From Microvelia longipes (lineage: Eukaryota > Arthropoda > Insecta > Hemiptera > Veliidae), in contig JACMZG010001913.1 of the NCBI GenBank assembly GCA_018340805.1, forward strand, positions 31,204,565 to 31,268,564: a stretch of DNA of 64,000 nucleotides, written 5' to 3'. The notes beneath the pieces are model-generated. The model was not told the origin of the DNA and did not search any database. It saw only the letters and a program-made list of their open reading frames with translations. Of the stretch, positions 30,001 to 45,000 are shown piece by piece; positions within the stretch are counted from its first letter, which is position 1; each line of letters opens with the position of its first letter. A program made the translations under genes and the position numbers.

Positions 30001-33000
30001 GGCTAAAGCTACTCACGATAAAAGTAAATAAAGCTGAAAAATAATAATATAGTAGGCAAAAAAGAATAATGAACAAAAATATAACATTAACAATCGACAT
30101 ATATTCTCACTGGCATATTCGAAGTCAGAAGTAATAATAAATAAACATAAAAAATAATTCTAGACTAAGGAGTTAGTAACTAAAACTAAAGAAGACGCGG
30201 AAGACTAGTAGGAAGATGAAATATAAAAATTGAAGGTAATTACAGACAGTGAAAGCATGCTGCATAGGTCGGCAGCACAGATGAAAGCAACATAGTCCAA
30301 ATTAAAAGCTGTTATTGATATCACCAACACATCCACTTGAAAAAAGAGCCAAAAAGGCCGCGATCTCGAACACAAGAACTTACTAATTACTTTAGTAAAG
30401 TTATATTTAAATTACGGTTGGGTTAACCCTTTCACTACAACCAGGTTTTCTCTCCACTGATCGCAAGACGGCGAAAACCGTTACTTTAAGGTTCTATTGA
30501 TAATGGAACAAAGCGGTTGTCTCTAAACGGCGATACTGATTAGCATACTGCTTATAGCTAAATAAAGTCTTGACAATCATTGATCAAGTATAAGGAATAA
30601 TTATGCCTAATTATTCCCGAAGTGAATGCAGATATTTGTAAATTATAAATTATATCCAACGAACTTCTCCAGCGCTTAATTTGGTGGATTTCCATGCAAG
30701 ACGAGTTACAAAAGGAAGGTTTCAAAATGTAACCTCAAGTAAACATGGCGGCAGGTTATACACGGCTCAAGCAGCCTGTTTTTCCTGATTCGTTTAGTGA
30801 AAATCAAATAGATTTAACGTATTATGATGAGATGGGCGATGTTGAAGCAGTGTAGTGAGAAGACGGACGAAGAAAACTTAAAACTAAGTGTTAGTGCGTA
30901 ATAATACTAGTACAAAAGTGATAACTTATTGCCTTTACAGGAAAGTCCACGCGTTAATAAACTTAAAATATACATAAAAAACACGTAAGTACTCTAAAAC
31001 ATAAAGGATATACAGTAAACATATAAATAATAAGTATAGATAAATAACAACTATTTACAAAGGATAGGGAAATGAAAGGAAGTGGGTGGAGAAGGAGACC
31101 CATGTCCAAACATTCCGCCTACCAAAAATTCACTAATTAGGAGAATTTTTCAACGATGCTGATGATGCAGGTTGAGATTTGTCACAATCGGTAAAGTTAG
31201 AATCCTGTTGAGGCGATAGTAGCAACACTAACTTGTTGACAGCTCGACGCAGCGGTTTGCTGGAAAAAGGTAATTGTAGGTCAACAACTCGCACCACGCC
31301 GTCGTTTCCTGAAAAGAATTAATAACGCGGCCAACAGGCCACTGCTTACAAGGCTGTGTCGCGAAGTAAGACTAAGTCTCCTACTTAATGTTTGTAGTTT
31401 GTAGCTCTCCATTTAGCGCGTTCTTGGAGCGAAGTTAAATATTCAGAGCGCCAACGGCGCCAGAAATGTTGGAGCTTTTGTTCGACTGATTCCCATCGCG
31501 TGAGACGGTTTCACTTATATCAAGAAGTGAAGGCTGAGGAACGGCGGGTTGTCGTCCTATGAGGAATGTCCCGGACTAAGAATGCCTAGGTCGTTAGCGT
31601 CATTTGACATAGGCAAACGGTCGGGAATTCAGCGCAGCTTCTATATCAACCATCAACGTCGTAAGTTCTTCGAAAGTGAAGACAGCATCACCATAAACTG
31701 TTCGCATTAAGCGCTTAACAGATTTAACTCCTGCTTCCCACACACCTCCAAACGTGGCGCGTGAGGAGGATTAAAGTTCCAAATGATTTCATTATCTAAA
31801 GCAAACTTATAGATTTCATCTTTTGTAGCATGTTGAGCTAACCAGCTATAAAGATCTTGAAGTTGTTGGCAGCGCCAACAAATTGGTGCCGTTATCTGAA
31901 TATATTTGCTCGGGCTTACCACGGCGACCGATGAAACGTTTAAGAGAAGCCATGAAAGCAGGAGTATTCAAAGATGAAACTACCTCTAAGTGAAGAGCTT
32001 TCGTGCTAAGACATATAAAGAGACACAGGTATGCCTTAGACGTATTTGCCTTTCTTCGCAGTGAATCTTTATAATGAATGGTCCGGCGAAATCGACTCCG
32101 ACGTGCAAAAAAGCGAATCCTTCACGTACACGGGAAGCAGGAAGATTACCCATAATTGGTTTACACGTAGGCGCATCAAATTTTCTACAGGTGACGCAGT
32201 TTTTAGACAGCTCACGAACAGCATTGCGAGCACCTGTAATCCAAAATTTGCTCGAACGATGGCTAATAGAAGTGATGAACCAGGATGCAAATAAAGTTGA
32301 TGATAATGAGATAGAAGGAGCTAGTAAAATGTGTCTTGGCTGGAAGTAGCATCGCTGAGTCTCCCAAGACACATCAGAATTTTTAAGGCGTCCGCCTACC
32401 AATAAAATACCCGCCTGATCTATGAAAGGGTTTAAGCTTTGAAGGCTTTTAGGTATAGGAGTGTTAGAATTTGGATACGCTGATTGAAGAAATAAGCACT
32501 CTGTATCCACTTGACAGCAACTGTTGTGGCTTGACGCATCTCTGGAACGGTGATGTAACCGGAGTTATCCTGCCGTCTTTTCCTTAAGATGTCGAGGAAG
32601 CGTAGAGCGTAAGCAATGCTACGTATCAACTTAGTTAAACTAGACCACCTAGACATCCATTGTACGAACGATGAGTCTGTAGCGTTAGTAACAACTAAAA
32701 CAGTAGCCATGTCTTTGATTTTAATTCAGGAACCTGAGGGACTGGACTAAGGACCTTAAGAGGCCAATCCTTAGGTTCTCGGTGCCCAACTAGGACCATG
32801 AAACCACAACATGCTGTCTCTAAGATCAGAGCAAATGCCACGCGATCCCAAGTCACTGGTTGTCTTCAGATGATACATGGTGCCATTTGCCAGTGACAGT
32901 AAGGCTACGAATTTGTACAACTCTATTGGCAACAAAAGTTTTAAGAAGGTGGAAAGGTGTGCGGAGCCAAGAAAGCACTATCATGCTGTCAGAGAAGAAG

Positions 33001-36000
33001 TGTAAATCAGGTTTAGATGGGAGTTTTTTCACATATAAGTGTAAGCTATCCCAAAGCTTAGCTGCAAGGAGTGCAGCACAAAGTTCAAGTCTCGGTATGG
33101 TAGTGAATTTGACCGGAGCCAATTTGGTCTTAGCCAGTATGAGATGCATCTGGGTTCCTGCGTCAGAAATGGTTCTCAAGTAGGCTGCAGCGCAGTAAGC
33201 CTTCTCAGAGGCATCTGCAAAAATAAGGATAGAAGAAGAACAATCTACCGGAACATGCCAACGAGGTATTTTTATTTCTCCTAGAGCGGGTAAATCTCGA
33301 AGAAAAGCTAACCACCGCTCTTTCATCGCTTGAGGAAAGTCGTCATCCCAATTAAGCTGCTCCTTCCTATGTTGGTATGCTCGATCTTCTGGGTGAATTA
33401 AGATTTGCCTAAACATTTTGACTGCATCCGCGTGAAGACGTACGGGTGGACGCGAAAGTTTAGAAGTATTATGATGAGATTAGGCTGCAGCTTCGGCCCT
33501 ACCAAAAGCAAGTCGTTTAGCGAACCTGAAGCTGTCCTAGCAGCAGCATCGAAAACTACTCGAAGTTTGATGTCCTGATCGGGCAAATGTTTTACTACGC
33601 AATGATGCGGTATAATATATTTCCCTGGAGTTTTGGCGAGGTCCATATGTCCTAGGGTAAGTATTCATGCATGAACTCGTGATACTTCTCCTTTATCACG
33701 GAGTTCTTGCTAAGCTTGTTTCAAGATGTTCCTGGCGTAGAGCCATGCCTCGAGAATTTGCAATGTAGGGGCGATCTTCCTTGAAGGGCAAACGTACTAC
33801 ATACCTACCATCATCCAGACGATAATGAGTGGTTTTGAAACAACTCTTCACACTTGACGTCTTCTGGGCTTTACTTTAACTACTGGAGGCTCTTCTAATT
33901 CCCAGAAACGTTTCAATTCCTCGTGAAGGGATCCAACGAGGAAAACGTAGACGTAGGAGAGCTTGAACTGCATAAGCATCTGCAACTTCTCTGACGCGGC
34001 CAAGAACAGCATAGCCGAAAATAGTACCAAGCAAGCGAGGTAATGATGTCGAAATCGTGATGACGTCGCCAGTGACGATGTCGGTGAATAAGTCGCATCC
34101 GATAAGTAGATCCACGGCTTGGTGATCCAGAACTCGGGGTCAGCTAGAGATAATTGTGGTAGTCTGTCCACAACTCCGCAGGAGACTCAAACCCCGAAGA
34201 GGTGACGTTATAGAGTCCAAAACGATGGCGTTTGTAGATAAACGTAGGTTATCACAGTCGATAGGAGATAACGTACAGTAGGCACGACCTTTTGAAGAAC
34301 CAAGGGCCTCTCCAATACCCCATATACCGGTTCTCGTTTTAGAAATTTTAAGCCCAAGTCGATCAACGAAGGAGCGAGTTATAAAGGTGAAGTGACTTCC
34401 AGAGTCAATCACAAGTCGAATTTCGTGAGGATATCCATTAGAGTCATAGATATGGCAGATGGAGGTTCCCAGCATGATTTCCTGTTGTTTCGGTGTAGTC
34501 ACGTTCAATGAAGTTCCGCTTTCGTTAGTTTGTACTTCAATACTTGTAGAGGGCCTGAAACATCATTATTTGGTGAAGCAGGGAATGATGCTTTCCCCTA
34601 CAGAAGCGACATCGGTAAGTAGAAAAACATTTATCAGTCTTATGCTCAGCTGACAGACAATTCCTACATCCTCGAAAGGTTTTTAACACTTTAAAACGTT
34701 CATTTACAGTCATAGTGGCAAACTTGAGACAGTTGTTAAGGTGATGAGACTCTTTACACGCTAACAAGGACATGAAGGAGCTTTGGAGTCTCGATATTTT
34801 CGTGCTTGGTTAGATGGCTGAGAGTTTCGACCGCTACCAAGTAGAGTAGTCCCTGAAGAAGATGGACGGAAAGAGCGTCTGGGATTGTTGTTACGGTTAC
34901 TCAGATCTTGAGCCACTGTAGTGCGTGCTAGGCCAACAGCTAATTCGGAAGCGTCACATTTATTACGTAAAAACTTAATAAATTGGTCAAAGGTGGGAAA
35001 CTTTTCCTTGTTCTCGCGCTCAAACTCTTCACGCGTTGAAGTGTCGATGGTGCGACGAGCAAGATGAAACAGAATGTATTCAGCATTATCTGGAACGTCG
35101 AGAAGCTTAAAAGCGGCGACGATCTCTGAAAGTTTTGCCACTGTCTTACTCAGTTGTTCGTTAGACGCTTTTGGAGGTAAAACCTTAATATCTAGAAGTT
35201 GGTCCAAGTAGGAAGCTGCAAGAAGTCTTTTGTTGTCGTACTGATCGATCAAAGTTTTCCACGCTATCTCAAAATTAGATTCAGTCACTGGGACGTGAGC
35301 AATGACTGCCAGCGCCTTTCCTTCTAGCGAACGTATAAGATAATGAAAGCGATCAATATCCGAGAGAGCCAACTCATTATTTACCATGCTGTTAAAAGTA
35401 TCCTTCCAAGACGGCCATTTCGTACGATCACCCTTAAACTTAGGGAGATCTAAAGGTGGTAGCTTGATTTTAGTATGTCCAGTCATGGATTGCGATAATC
35501 GAACGCTCTTTTCCTTTTCTACAGCTTCGAACTCTGCCATCATAGCGTGAGATTCGAATAAGTATCTTCTGATAGTAGTCCGCTGCTGGGTATCAGCAGG
35601 CGTTGCTATCGCTCTCTTATTTTCATCAAGAAGATCGCATAACTCGTCGTAGTTGGATTCAAAAACGTCGTAGCTATTCATGACTGTTGAGTACATACTC
35701 TTAAACATTTGAACCTTGCTAGGATCAAGTTTGGCTTCTCTGCCTTTATCCCTTGCTTCCCTGATATCCTCAAAACTCTTGAACATCTTACGTCGGTAAG
35801 ATTCAGCTGTCTCTTGAAGGAGTTCTGGGTCCATGATGATGAAGTGTAGACAATCGGTGAGTCGTGAATAAAGAAGAAAGGTTACGAAAAAACAATAATA
35901 TATTTATGTACAAAAGAGAATCCGTAGAATCGTTGAGTAACAATAACGTTGAAACAGCAACAGCAAATGTGGTAACGCTCTATCTGAACAGAGACAGAAA

Positions 36001-39000
36001 CATAAAAGAGACAGTACAAGTAATAAATAAATTAGAAGAGATCAATCGAAATATCACATGAATTAAGTAAAAACATGAATACATAAAGATAACAATATAT
36101 ATAATGTAAAATGTGGATACCACTCGAAAAATAAATTATCAATAATAAGTTAACAGGGTGGATACCACCAAACGATAAATATAAATTCAAAATGTGGATA
36201 CCACTCGAAATAAGTACTTGCTTCGGGAGTCAAGTTCAAAATTACAGCTACACAAGGTAAGATACGAATATGATGTGGATACCACGCGAGAAGTATAACA
36301 GAGTGTACAGCAAGTTTGATAAATGAATAATATTGTGGATACCACGCGATATAAAGCTGTGCACTATAACAATGGTAGCTGATCTCAGGCTGATGCAACA
36401 CATAGATGTGGATACCACGCGAAATGAAGATTAACTAAGTACATTCGTAATGTACAAAACATGTTGCACCAAACCATGGAACTCTGTAGTAGCAGTAAAG
36501 TTATGTACCATGCTGAGATACAAAACAGAAAATAAAGAGAATACTCACTGGTCTTACCAAAGAGATGACGGAGTGGAACGTCGTTGCTGCTACAGGTAAA
36601 TGTGGCTCGTGGCCGAATATAACACTGGTGTAAATAAGGGTAACCGCGAAGATATAATAACTAGTCTCGAAGACAGGTGAGGTAATGAGTGTGGTGCAAA
36701 CCAATGCTGATTGCCGCCTACCTACTAAAACATGCAAAAATAATAAAAAAAACAAGGCAAAATAAAAACAGATTACTCGATAACTCTGCTAAGCAGGATC
36801 CGGCTCGAAGGACCAAAATGTGCAAGCCCAGCGGGGGTAATCAACTTAAAAATAAGTTCCTGACGCTGAAACTCGCTGAATAGAGGGTAAAACAAAAGTA
36901 AAAGATGAGATAAGGAAAAAAGGACTGTATTTTAGTAAATAATTAGCAAACAATAAGATAAGGTAAGGAAAGTGACTAGATAAAGTTTAAGCATTAAGTA
37001 CTTACGGACTTGATACAACTTATAAAGTATCAAAACAGATAAGCATAAAAAACTCGGGTTAAAGTAACGCAAAATAAATAATTACACAAGTAAATTAATA
37101 AATCTAAGCAATAAATAAAGCAGGCAATAATAGAGCTTAATGATAATAACTTAATAAATAGCGAGCTTAATAAATAACTTGACTATATGGCTTCGAATAT
37201 GCCGGCAGAAGGGACACTATATATGTCACTCAATAAATATGAAAGTAAGATAAACTGGCTAAAGCTACTCACGATAAAAGTAAATAAAGCTGAGAAAAAT
37301 AATAATATAGTAGGCAAAAAAGAATAATGAACAAAAATATAACATTTAACAATCGACATATATTCTCACTGGCAGCATATTCGAAGTCAGGAAAGTAATA
37401 ATAAATTAAACATAAAAATAATTCTATAGACTAAGGAGTTAGTAACTAAAACTAAAGAAGACGCGGAAGACTAGTAGAAGATGAAATATAAAAATTGAAG
37501 GTAATTACAGACAGTGAAAGCATGCTGCATAGGGGCAGCACAGATGAGAGCAACATAGTCCAAATTAAAGCTGTAATTGATATCACCAACACATCCACAT
37601 GAAAAAGAGCCCAAAAGGCCGCGATCTCGAACACAAGAACTTACTAATTACTTTAGTAAAGTTATATTTTAAATTACGGTTGGGTTAACCCTTTCACTAC
37701 AACCAGGTTTTTCTCTCCACTGATCGCAAGACGGCGAAAACCGTTACTTTTAAGGTTCTATTGATAATGGAACAAAGCGGTTGTCTCTAAACGGCGATAC
37801 TGATTAGCATACTGCTTTATAGCTAATATAAAGTCTTGACAATCATTGATCAAGTATAAGGAATAATATTATGCCTAAATTATTCCCGAAGTGAATGCAG
37901 ATATTTGTAAATTATAAATTATATCCAACGAACTTCTCCAGCGGCTTAATTTGGTGGATTTCCATGCAAGACGAGTTACAAAAGGAAGGTTTCAAAATGT
38001 AACCTCAAGTAAACATGGCGGCAGGTTATACACGGCTCAAGCAGCCTGTTTTCCTGATTCGTTTAGTGAAAATCAATAGATTTAACGTATTATGATGAGA
38101 TGGGCGATGTTGAAGCAGTGTAGTGAGAAGACGGACGAAGAAAACTTAAAACTAAGTGTTAGTGCGTAATAATACTAGTGGTACAAAAGTGGATAACTTA
38201 TTGCCTGTTTACAGGAAAGTCCACGCGTTAATAAACTTAAAATATACATAAAAAACAACGTAAGTACTCTAAAACATAAAGGATATACAGTAAACATATA
38301 AATAATAAAATAGATAAATAACAACTATTTACAAAGGATAGGGAAATGAAAGGAAGTGGGGTGGAGAAGGAGACCCATGTCCAAACAGTTACACTATAAT
38401 CAAACTATAAACATACATCCAATCAAGTGTTAACAATTAGTTTTTCATGTTTTATGCTTTTTGACAATATGTTGTTGGTCAAAAACTGTTGTTAGATTAA
38501 AAATTATTGGCAAAGTTAGAAAATTCTAAGGCCAATACTTTAAAACAGCTAAATATTATTCAATCCAAGTAGGGCTAAAGCTGTGCAACATACTACCTGA
38601 AAATATAAGAGCCCTAGATGAGAAAAGATTTGACAAAGTAGTAAAAATTAGTCTTTTAAAAAATCTCTTGTACAGTGTGGAAGAATTTCAATCTATAAAT
38701 TTTAAATTGTTACAAACAATTTTTTGTTTTAACTTTTAACAATTTACAAAAATTTATATTATGTAAAATAAAGGATTATTTATTCATTTATTTCGAAATG
38801 GTCACCAATGTCAAAATAAAATTTAGTTTAGTGAACCAATTCCTAACCTATTGATGTACATTTGTGTCAAATTGTAGCATTATTTGTCAAATTATTGGTG
38901 TTAAAAAAAATTTTAATGACTTAGCAAAATAGCTTACCATGCTTTATTTGGAAGTAGATTACAGTATGGGATAATACTATGGGGTCACAGGCAACCCGAA

Positions 39001-42000
39001 AAACTTCTGATTAAGCAAAAATGCCTTGTAAGGATTTGCGAGGGATTAATGGCAAACTAGGGAATCAGGGGTCCCAAGAAGGACTAAGTGTAAGCCTATG
39101 TTTAAAAAAGGAAACTGATGACTATGACGGCTATATTCACTTATCATAGTCTTAAATATGTGAAAAGAGACAATAGTTTTACTAAAAGGCCAGATCTTCA
39201 TCAGCACGACACCAGAAATAAAAATAATATATACAATAATCAACAAAGACTTACCAGATCTGAGACACGGTTCTCTTACTTAGGAGTTAAGCTGTTCAAC
39301 ACCCTCCCGGCAGAAATTAGAAATCTTGAAGACAATGATTTTGATAAAAAAATTAAAAATTTACTAAAGGAAAATCCTGTATATAAAATTTGAAGAATTT
39401 TTTTCATTGTTTTGAAATATATTGTGATTGTCGTTTGTATGTTTGCCATTGCAAATCTTGAACAATAAAGCTTTTATTTTTTTATTATTTATAGCTTATC
39501 AAGGTTTCCATTCGCTATCTAGATTTCTCATTTTCTAATTATGCTATAAATATAGAAAAAAGTATTTTACTCCTTCGGTTTTCTAGTTGGGTTGTTTGTT
39601 TATTCAATGACATATATATTTTTTATCTCCAGACGTTATATAATATGAAATTTAGTTACTAGAATTAAGAGAGTAAAGAATCACTTTTCACTCCTAAGGG
39701 AGTAAAAAGTAACAGTTGCCAACTTAACTTAATAATCAAGACAAACTGAAAAATATATAATTATTTTTATTTAAAAACTAAGATACCTATAAATAAGAAG
39801 ATATACAAGAATAAGATGTATGAAAAAAAGAATATAACATTAACAATAATTTTAAGTAGAACTAGTGTAATGCTAATAATAATAATATAAGAATAAATAA
39901 TTTAAAAAATTAAAACTAGTTCTTTATTTAAAAATAAAAAAAATTAAGTTGGCTATCCTGATTTTTCAAAATCACTTTAAGATTTGCATACTCATTGTTT
40001 TTTTTTTCAACCAAATATCATTAAATCAAAGTTTTTTTAGTTCAAAACCTTAGCTTTAACTGTTTTACCTGTCTTAAACTTTTATAATTAGATTAAAATA
40101 TTACTTATAACTGCTCTTATATTCTACTCTAATATTTCAATTATGTCAGATAATATTGTGTGCGTTATTGACGAACTTTTTAACAATCCATCTCCTGACA
40201 TTGCTATTGAAGCGAACTTGGTAAAAGAAAACTTGTTACCAAAGAAATTGAAAAAGTTATATGACAAAGCATGTAACAATTTTAAAAGTTGGTGTCATGA
40301 TCATAATATACAACAAGTAAGTGAAAATGCATTGCTTGTTTATTTTAATAATGAATCAAAAACAAAACGAGCGTCAAGTCTGTGGTCGCTGTATTCAATG
40401 ATCAAATCACCTTTGCTTGTGAAAGAAAATGTTAATATCAAAATCTATGCATCACTAATAGCATCATTAAAAAGAAAAAAAACAAAGGTTATGTTGCAAA
40501 GAAAGCGAATGTTTTTACTTAAAACCAAGTTGAAGATTTTTTGCATATTTCACCTAACGACGAGTTTCTTAGGATAAAGGCAAGATCATTTTCAGTTAAA
40601 AAAATCTTGAAAAAAGAAATGGAAAAAAAACATTCTTACTTTATTTTCAATATCGACGTTGGGAGACAAAATCTTGTGTGCACCTTGGGAGTAAAATGCC
40701 ATTATTCCCTCGCTATAATTTCCTCCCTTGGCTTTGCCTCAGAAGTTAAACTAATAAATCCCTCGGCTTTCCCTCAGGATTTAAATCCTTTGGTTCCCTC
40801 GTCTTTCGCCTCAGGAACAAACATAATGCTCAGGGAAATAATGACATTCTTTTCTCCAATGGTGCATAAATAACTATTATATTTTATGAAAAATTATTTA
40901 TTAGTGATAAAGTTATATAGAAAAAAAGGGAAGGATCCATTAATTAATTTGATTTTATTAGTATTAGTCTCCATTCCACAAACGTCGAAAAGAGAATTGA
41001 AACGTGCAAAATAAATCTTCTTTAGTGTTTCCAAAGTGTCTATCAATTGCGGTAATTTGATTTTGTTATTAAAACTAAAGTATTTATTTAATTGTAATCA
41101 AAACTGTTTTTGGACGATCTTTACAATATTCAATTATTATTTATAATAGCTTTTACAATAATTGAAATTTGCATGTCCACTTATTTTACACTAAATCAGT
41201 TGTTAATTTTTATGTATGTTACGTATATATGTGTATACAATCATGTATTAAAATAGTAAGGGGGAAATTAGAAAGCATGCAATTTATTTATATTATTAGA
41301 TTTTGTTTTTATTTATTTATTTAGAGATATAATTTATTACTTTAAAAGTTATTACCTGTAAAATTATTTCTTATATTAACTTTTAAGTTTTATTTAATTG
41401 CATACTGAACTTGTTTTTATGTTTTATGAGATTTTATCATGTAATTTTGTTGTTTGGGAAATACAAAATTAGGTACTTTTTAGGTAAGAAGATCATATTA
41501 AAATTTAAACTGATAATGATTTAAAATGAAATTTTAAATAAATACTACAGGAAACGCTCCGATTAATATAGTAATATTATCAGTTGATTATTTTAGTAAA
41601 TTTATTTATTAAGGCGGAGTACTCTGCAGTGCCGATTTTACCCCTAAATGATATTAGGTATCAGTGTAAAACTTAATTTGTGCAAATAAATGGTTAATTT
41701 ATTTACATATTTTTATGTTTTATTCAATGCCATGTATTTTTATGTTTCATGTATACAATAGAGACACAGATGGTAGCCTCATATTTTATTCAGGAGGCTG
41801 TGGTGCCCTAGGATGCTTACTTGATAATTTTGTCACCCGAGTCCTTTCTGAAAAAGCCATCTCCTTTGTTTTAAAAGCTGGTCAGAGTAAGTAACTTATT
41901 TTTAGAACGCAGAGAATCAATCTCAATATTACAAAAAGTTCACTATATTTATAACTTAAGTAAGCGCTGTGGAATTTTCTACAACAATAAATGTCGACAA

Positions 42001-45000
42001 CGCTTTTCCTCTGTTTCAAAACTTTAATTAGCAGAACCAGTTTTTGCCAATTATGCTGTCTTCAGTTCTGTAGTTGTGTTGAGATATTGAGTCTTTTAAT
42101 TTCAGGAATTGAAATTCCTGTTATGAGTAGTACTTAATAATTGAGTAACTGCTCAAGTTATAAAGCACAAACTGGAACCTTGAAAGCAAGAATGGGTTGT
42201 TAAGCATGGAAACACGCATTTCCAAAGGAAATTCGCCTGGTATGCGGACCATTTGGAGATTCACTTATATTGTAGCAGTGTGCCACTTATATAAACTAGT
42301 ATTATGACAAACATTGGATAACATATTGGATATAAAACATAATAAACATAAAACATATTGGATAACAAACATGTGGCCTTAGGTTGGCACGAAGCAGCCA
42401 AGAGGTTGAAGGCCTCCTGATTTATTATTTTTTTTACTTTAACAGAATAATTTGTTACTTTTAAATTCTTTACAAAAGTAGTTAAATGTATTATCCCCCA
42501 CACTGTTAAGCAAATAAGTTCTGTAACCTTTTTATAATTAATTATCTTGTATTTTTTTAATTTTATCTTTGAATATATATCTTTTTTTTTTAGCAATAAA
42601 GGTTGTTTTGATTTTGATTTAAAATTTGTTAATTCATTGCATTTTTAGAGGATACCAGATCAGTTGTGATAAAGAATCTTACGCCTATCAATACAAGTTA
42701 TTTCATTAAAGCAGAAATATTTTCATCTCGAGACGCCCCAGAGTTCCCTCTTGGTCAATCTCTATCGTCTTCTCACTGGACTACTGGTTTTAAAGGTAAT
42801 AAACACTTGCTTGAACTATCTGGCCCAGGTCGTGGACTCATACAACATTTATAAATGACCTCAAGCACTCGCATTTCAGCACTTAAAAAGAAAAAGAAAC
42901 AAAGTCCAAGAACAATAGTATTGTCTTGTCAGTCATATTTAATAGACAGCTGTAGTAAATTCTTGAAGTCGGCAGCACTGCTGGTAATAAGAGGTTTGAT
43001 AAGGACTTAATTTAAAAATAGTGCCGCACCTGTATGGGTGATTTCACAAAAAGTTCTTCATTTAAATTTTTTCAATATTTAAGAGAAAATTTTATGCGTT
43101 TCAGTTAAATTGTATGTTCTTAAATTGATTTAAAAAGAAACAAACATTTAAATATGATTTCCATTGATAAAAGTCAGTTTAAAATTTCTATGGTAAAGGA
43201 TAGGACTTTTTAAAAATTATTTGTGCTGGAACTCAAAAAATTTACGTTAAGGTTTCTTACAGGTGAACTCTTATGAGCTGAGGATTGGTGTCCTGGCATA
43301 CAGGCTCCTTTAGAGCCTTATAACAAGTCATTTATTTATTTTATTATTGTTTGAGATGATTTCATTGCTACTTGTCTTATAGATCATGATGTACTTGAGC
43401 AAAATATAAGGAACAAAATTGGGCTTTATTTTAATGTAGATAAAACTTCAAATGAGTTACACGGGTATCAGGTACTTGACTTGTTGATTTATTCTGCTTT
43501 ACTTAGGTGTAACTTTAGTCTATTTAACAGAACAAACTATATGACCTAGAACAGGTTACCAGGACTATATGACCTAGAGCAGGTTGCTAGGACTATATGG
43601 TCAGGCCCTATTAGTAGAATTTTGAAACATAAGAAAAATAACTTGACCATTTGATTATATGAATAATCAAATAAATAAAAATATAACAAAAATAATGTAA
43701 CTGATATAGTAGAACGTCTAAAATTTAAATAAAACACAAACAATGTGCGGGAAGCCGAAATAAATTTATTTATTATAACCTCAACTCATTCTCGAAGGAG
43801 GTTTCAATTAAGTTACAAAGAGCCCCTGAGAGCCCCAAAAAGATGTTTCAGGCTTCTCAATGTATTTAGATAGGTTATGCCCCCTCTAGTATATATCTCT
43901 ATGACCTAGAGCTGGGTGCCAGGACAATTTTTACTTTTCCCTCATTTATACCAATGCCCTAAGGAGATGTCAGCTGATCTAAATCAAAACTCTGCTTAAC
44001 CTGAATAAATATCCATGAAATCAGTTAAAATCAGAATATCTCTTATGTTTTTGATTGGTCTTGAGTGTAATATGTGAGTCTTCTTTCATAAATGTTAAAT
44101 ATATTTTGTATTTAATATTATATTAAAATATTATGAAACTAATAACTAACTAATAAAACTATATTAATGTATTAAAGTATACAAAATATATTTTTAATAT
44201 GTGTTCATTTAATATATTTTTTGTTTTCTATAAATGCATAATTTGTAGGAGGTTAGTGTTGAGGTGACAGCAAAGCCAGATGTATGGGGCGAGTATATAG
44301 ATGCTCTAGTGGTCAGTATTACGGGTCTACCCCCGTACTCTATACCTGTCTCAGTCTCCTGCTACGGACCTCCCATATCTTTCAGCTTTGATCCACGAGA
44401 GAACCCGCATTTCAGGTAACTTGGTCCATAACCTTCTTCAAAGGATGTAGATTATGTTTTTTGAGATTGGTAGGAATCAGTAGAAAACATCTCTACTGCC
44501 ACAAAAAGGTAAATTAAAATCAATCTGAGTACTAAAGCTGTAAAAATCAAGTATGGGGTACCTCGAAAGTTTTCCTTCCCACATCCTATTTGCTGGACTC
44601 ATCCTTAAACTGGTCACCCATCCTAGCACTGACCTCACTCCACATGCTGGTTTTGTTTTGGTGTAATAATCCTTATTTATTTATTTTTTTCAAATTTTAA
44701 CAAGTTTTTAAAAAGCATATATAAGTCATTCCATTGAAATCAATATAATGCTGTTAATGAGATGAAACTTGGCAAATTTTTTTTGGTCCTATACATGACA
44801 TACATGGGTCAACTTTTAATTTAAATAATTGAAAATATATTTCTACTTTTTTTTTATTTTTATTATTAGTATATAAAATTGTGTTTGCTAAAAATCTGAA
44901 GCCTGGAATATTCATTACAGGTGTTTTAAGGCCTCCTGAGTGGTTTTCACAAAGTGGTCTCTCTGTATGTGTGTGTCTGTTATCATTGTACCTGCTAGTG

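Larger units (their letters stand above)
29574..38397 (-). mobile_element. BEL/Pao LTR retrotransposon (defective), antisense in DLEC1 intron
   Basis: An 8.8 kb element on the minus strand, bounded by TG...CA LTRs (29574-31112 and 36819-38397) and a perfect 5-bp target duplication GTTAC (29569-29573 and 38398-38402). Order in its sense direction: 5' LTR, tRNA-Tyr-type primer site, about 1 kb leader with repeated motif, gag, zinc knuckles, aspartic protease, reverse transcriptase and RNase H, H2C2 integrase, 3' LTR. This order and the gag/pol sequence style are BEL/Pao. It is disabled by frameshifts and by a deletion in RT. Confidence 0.92.

Noticed and set aside
36150..36401. 83-codon minus-strand ORF in the BEL leader
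   Set aside because: Its repeated WYPH segments simply reflect the GTGGATACCAC motif array; it lies in the untranslated leader.
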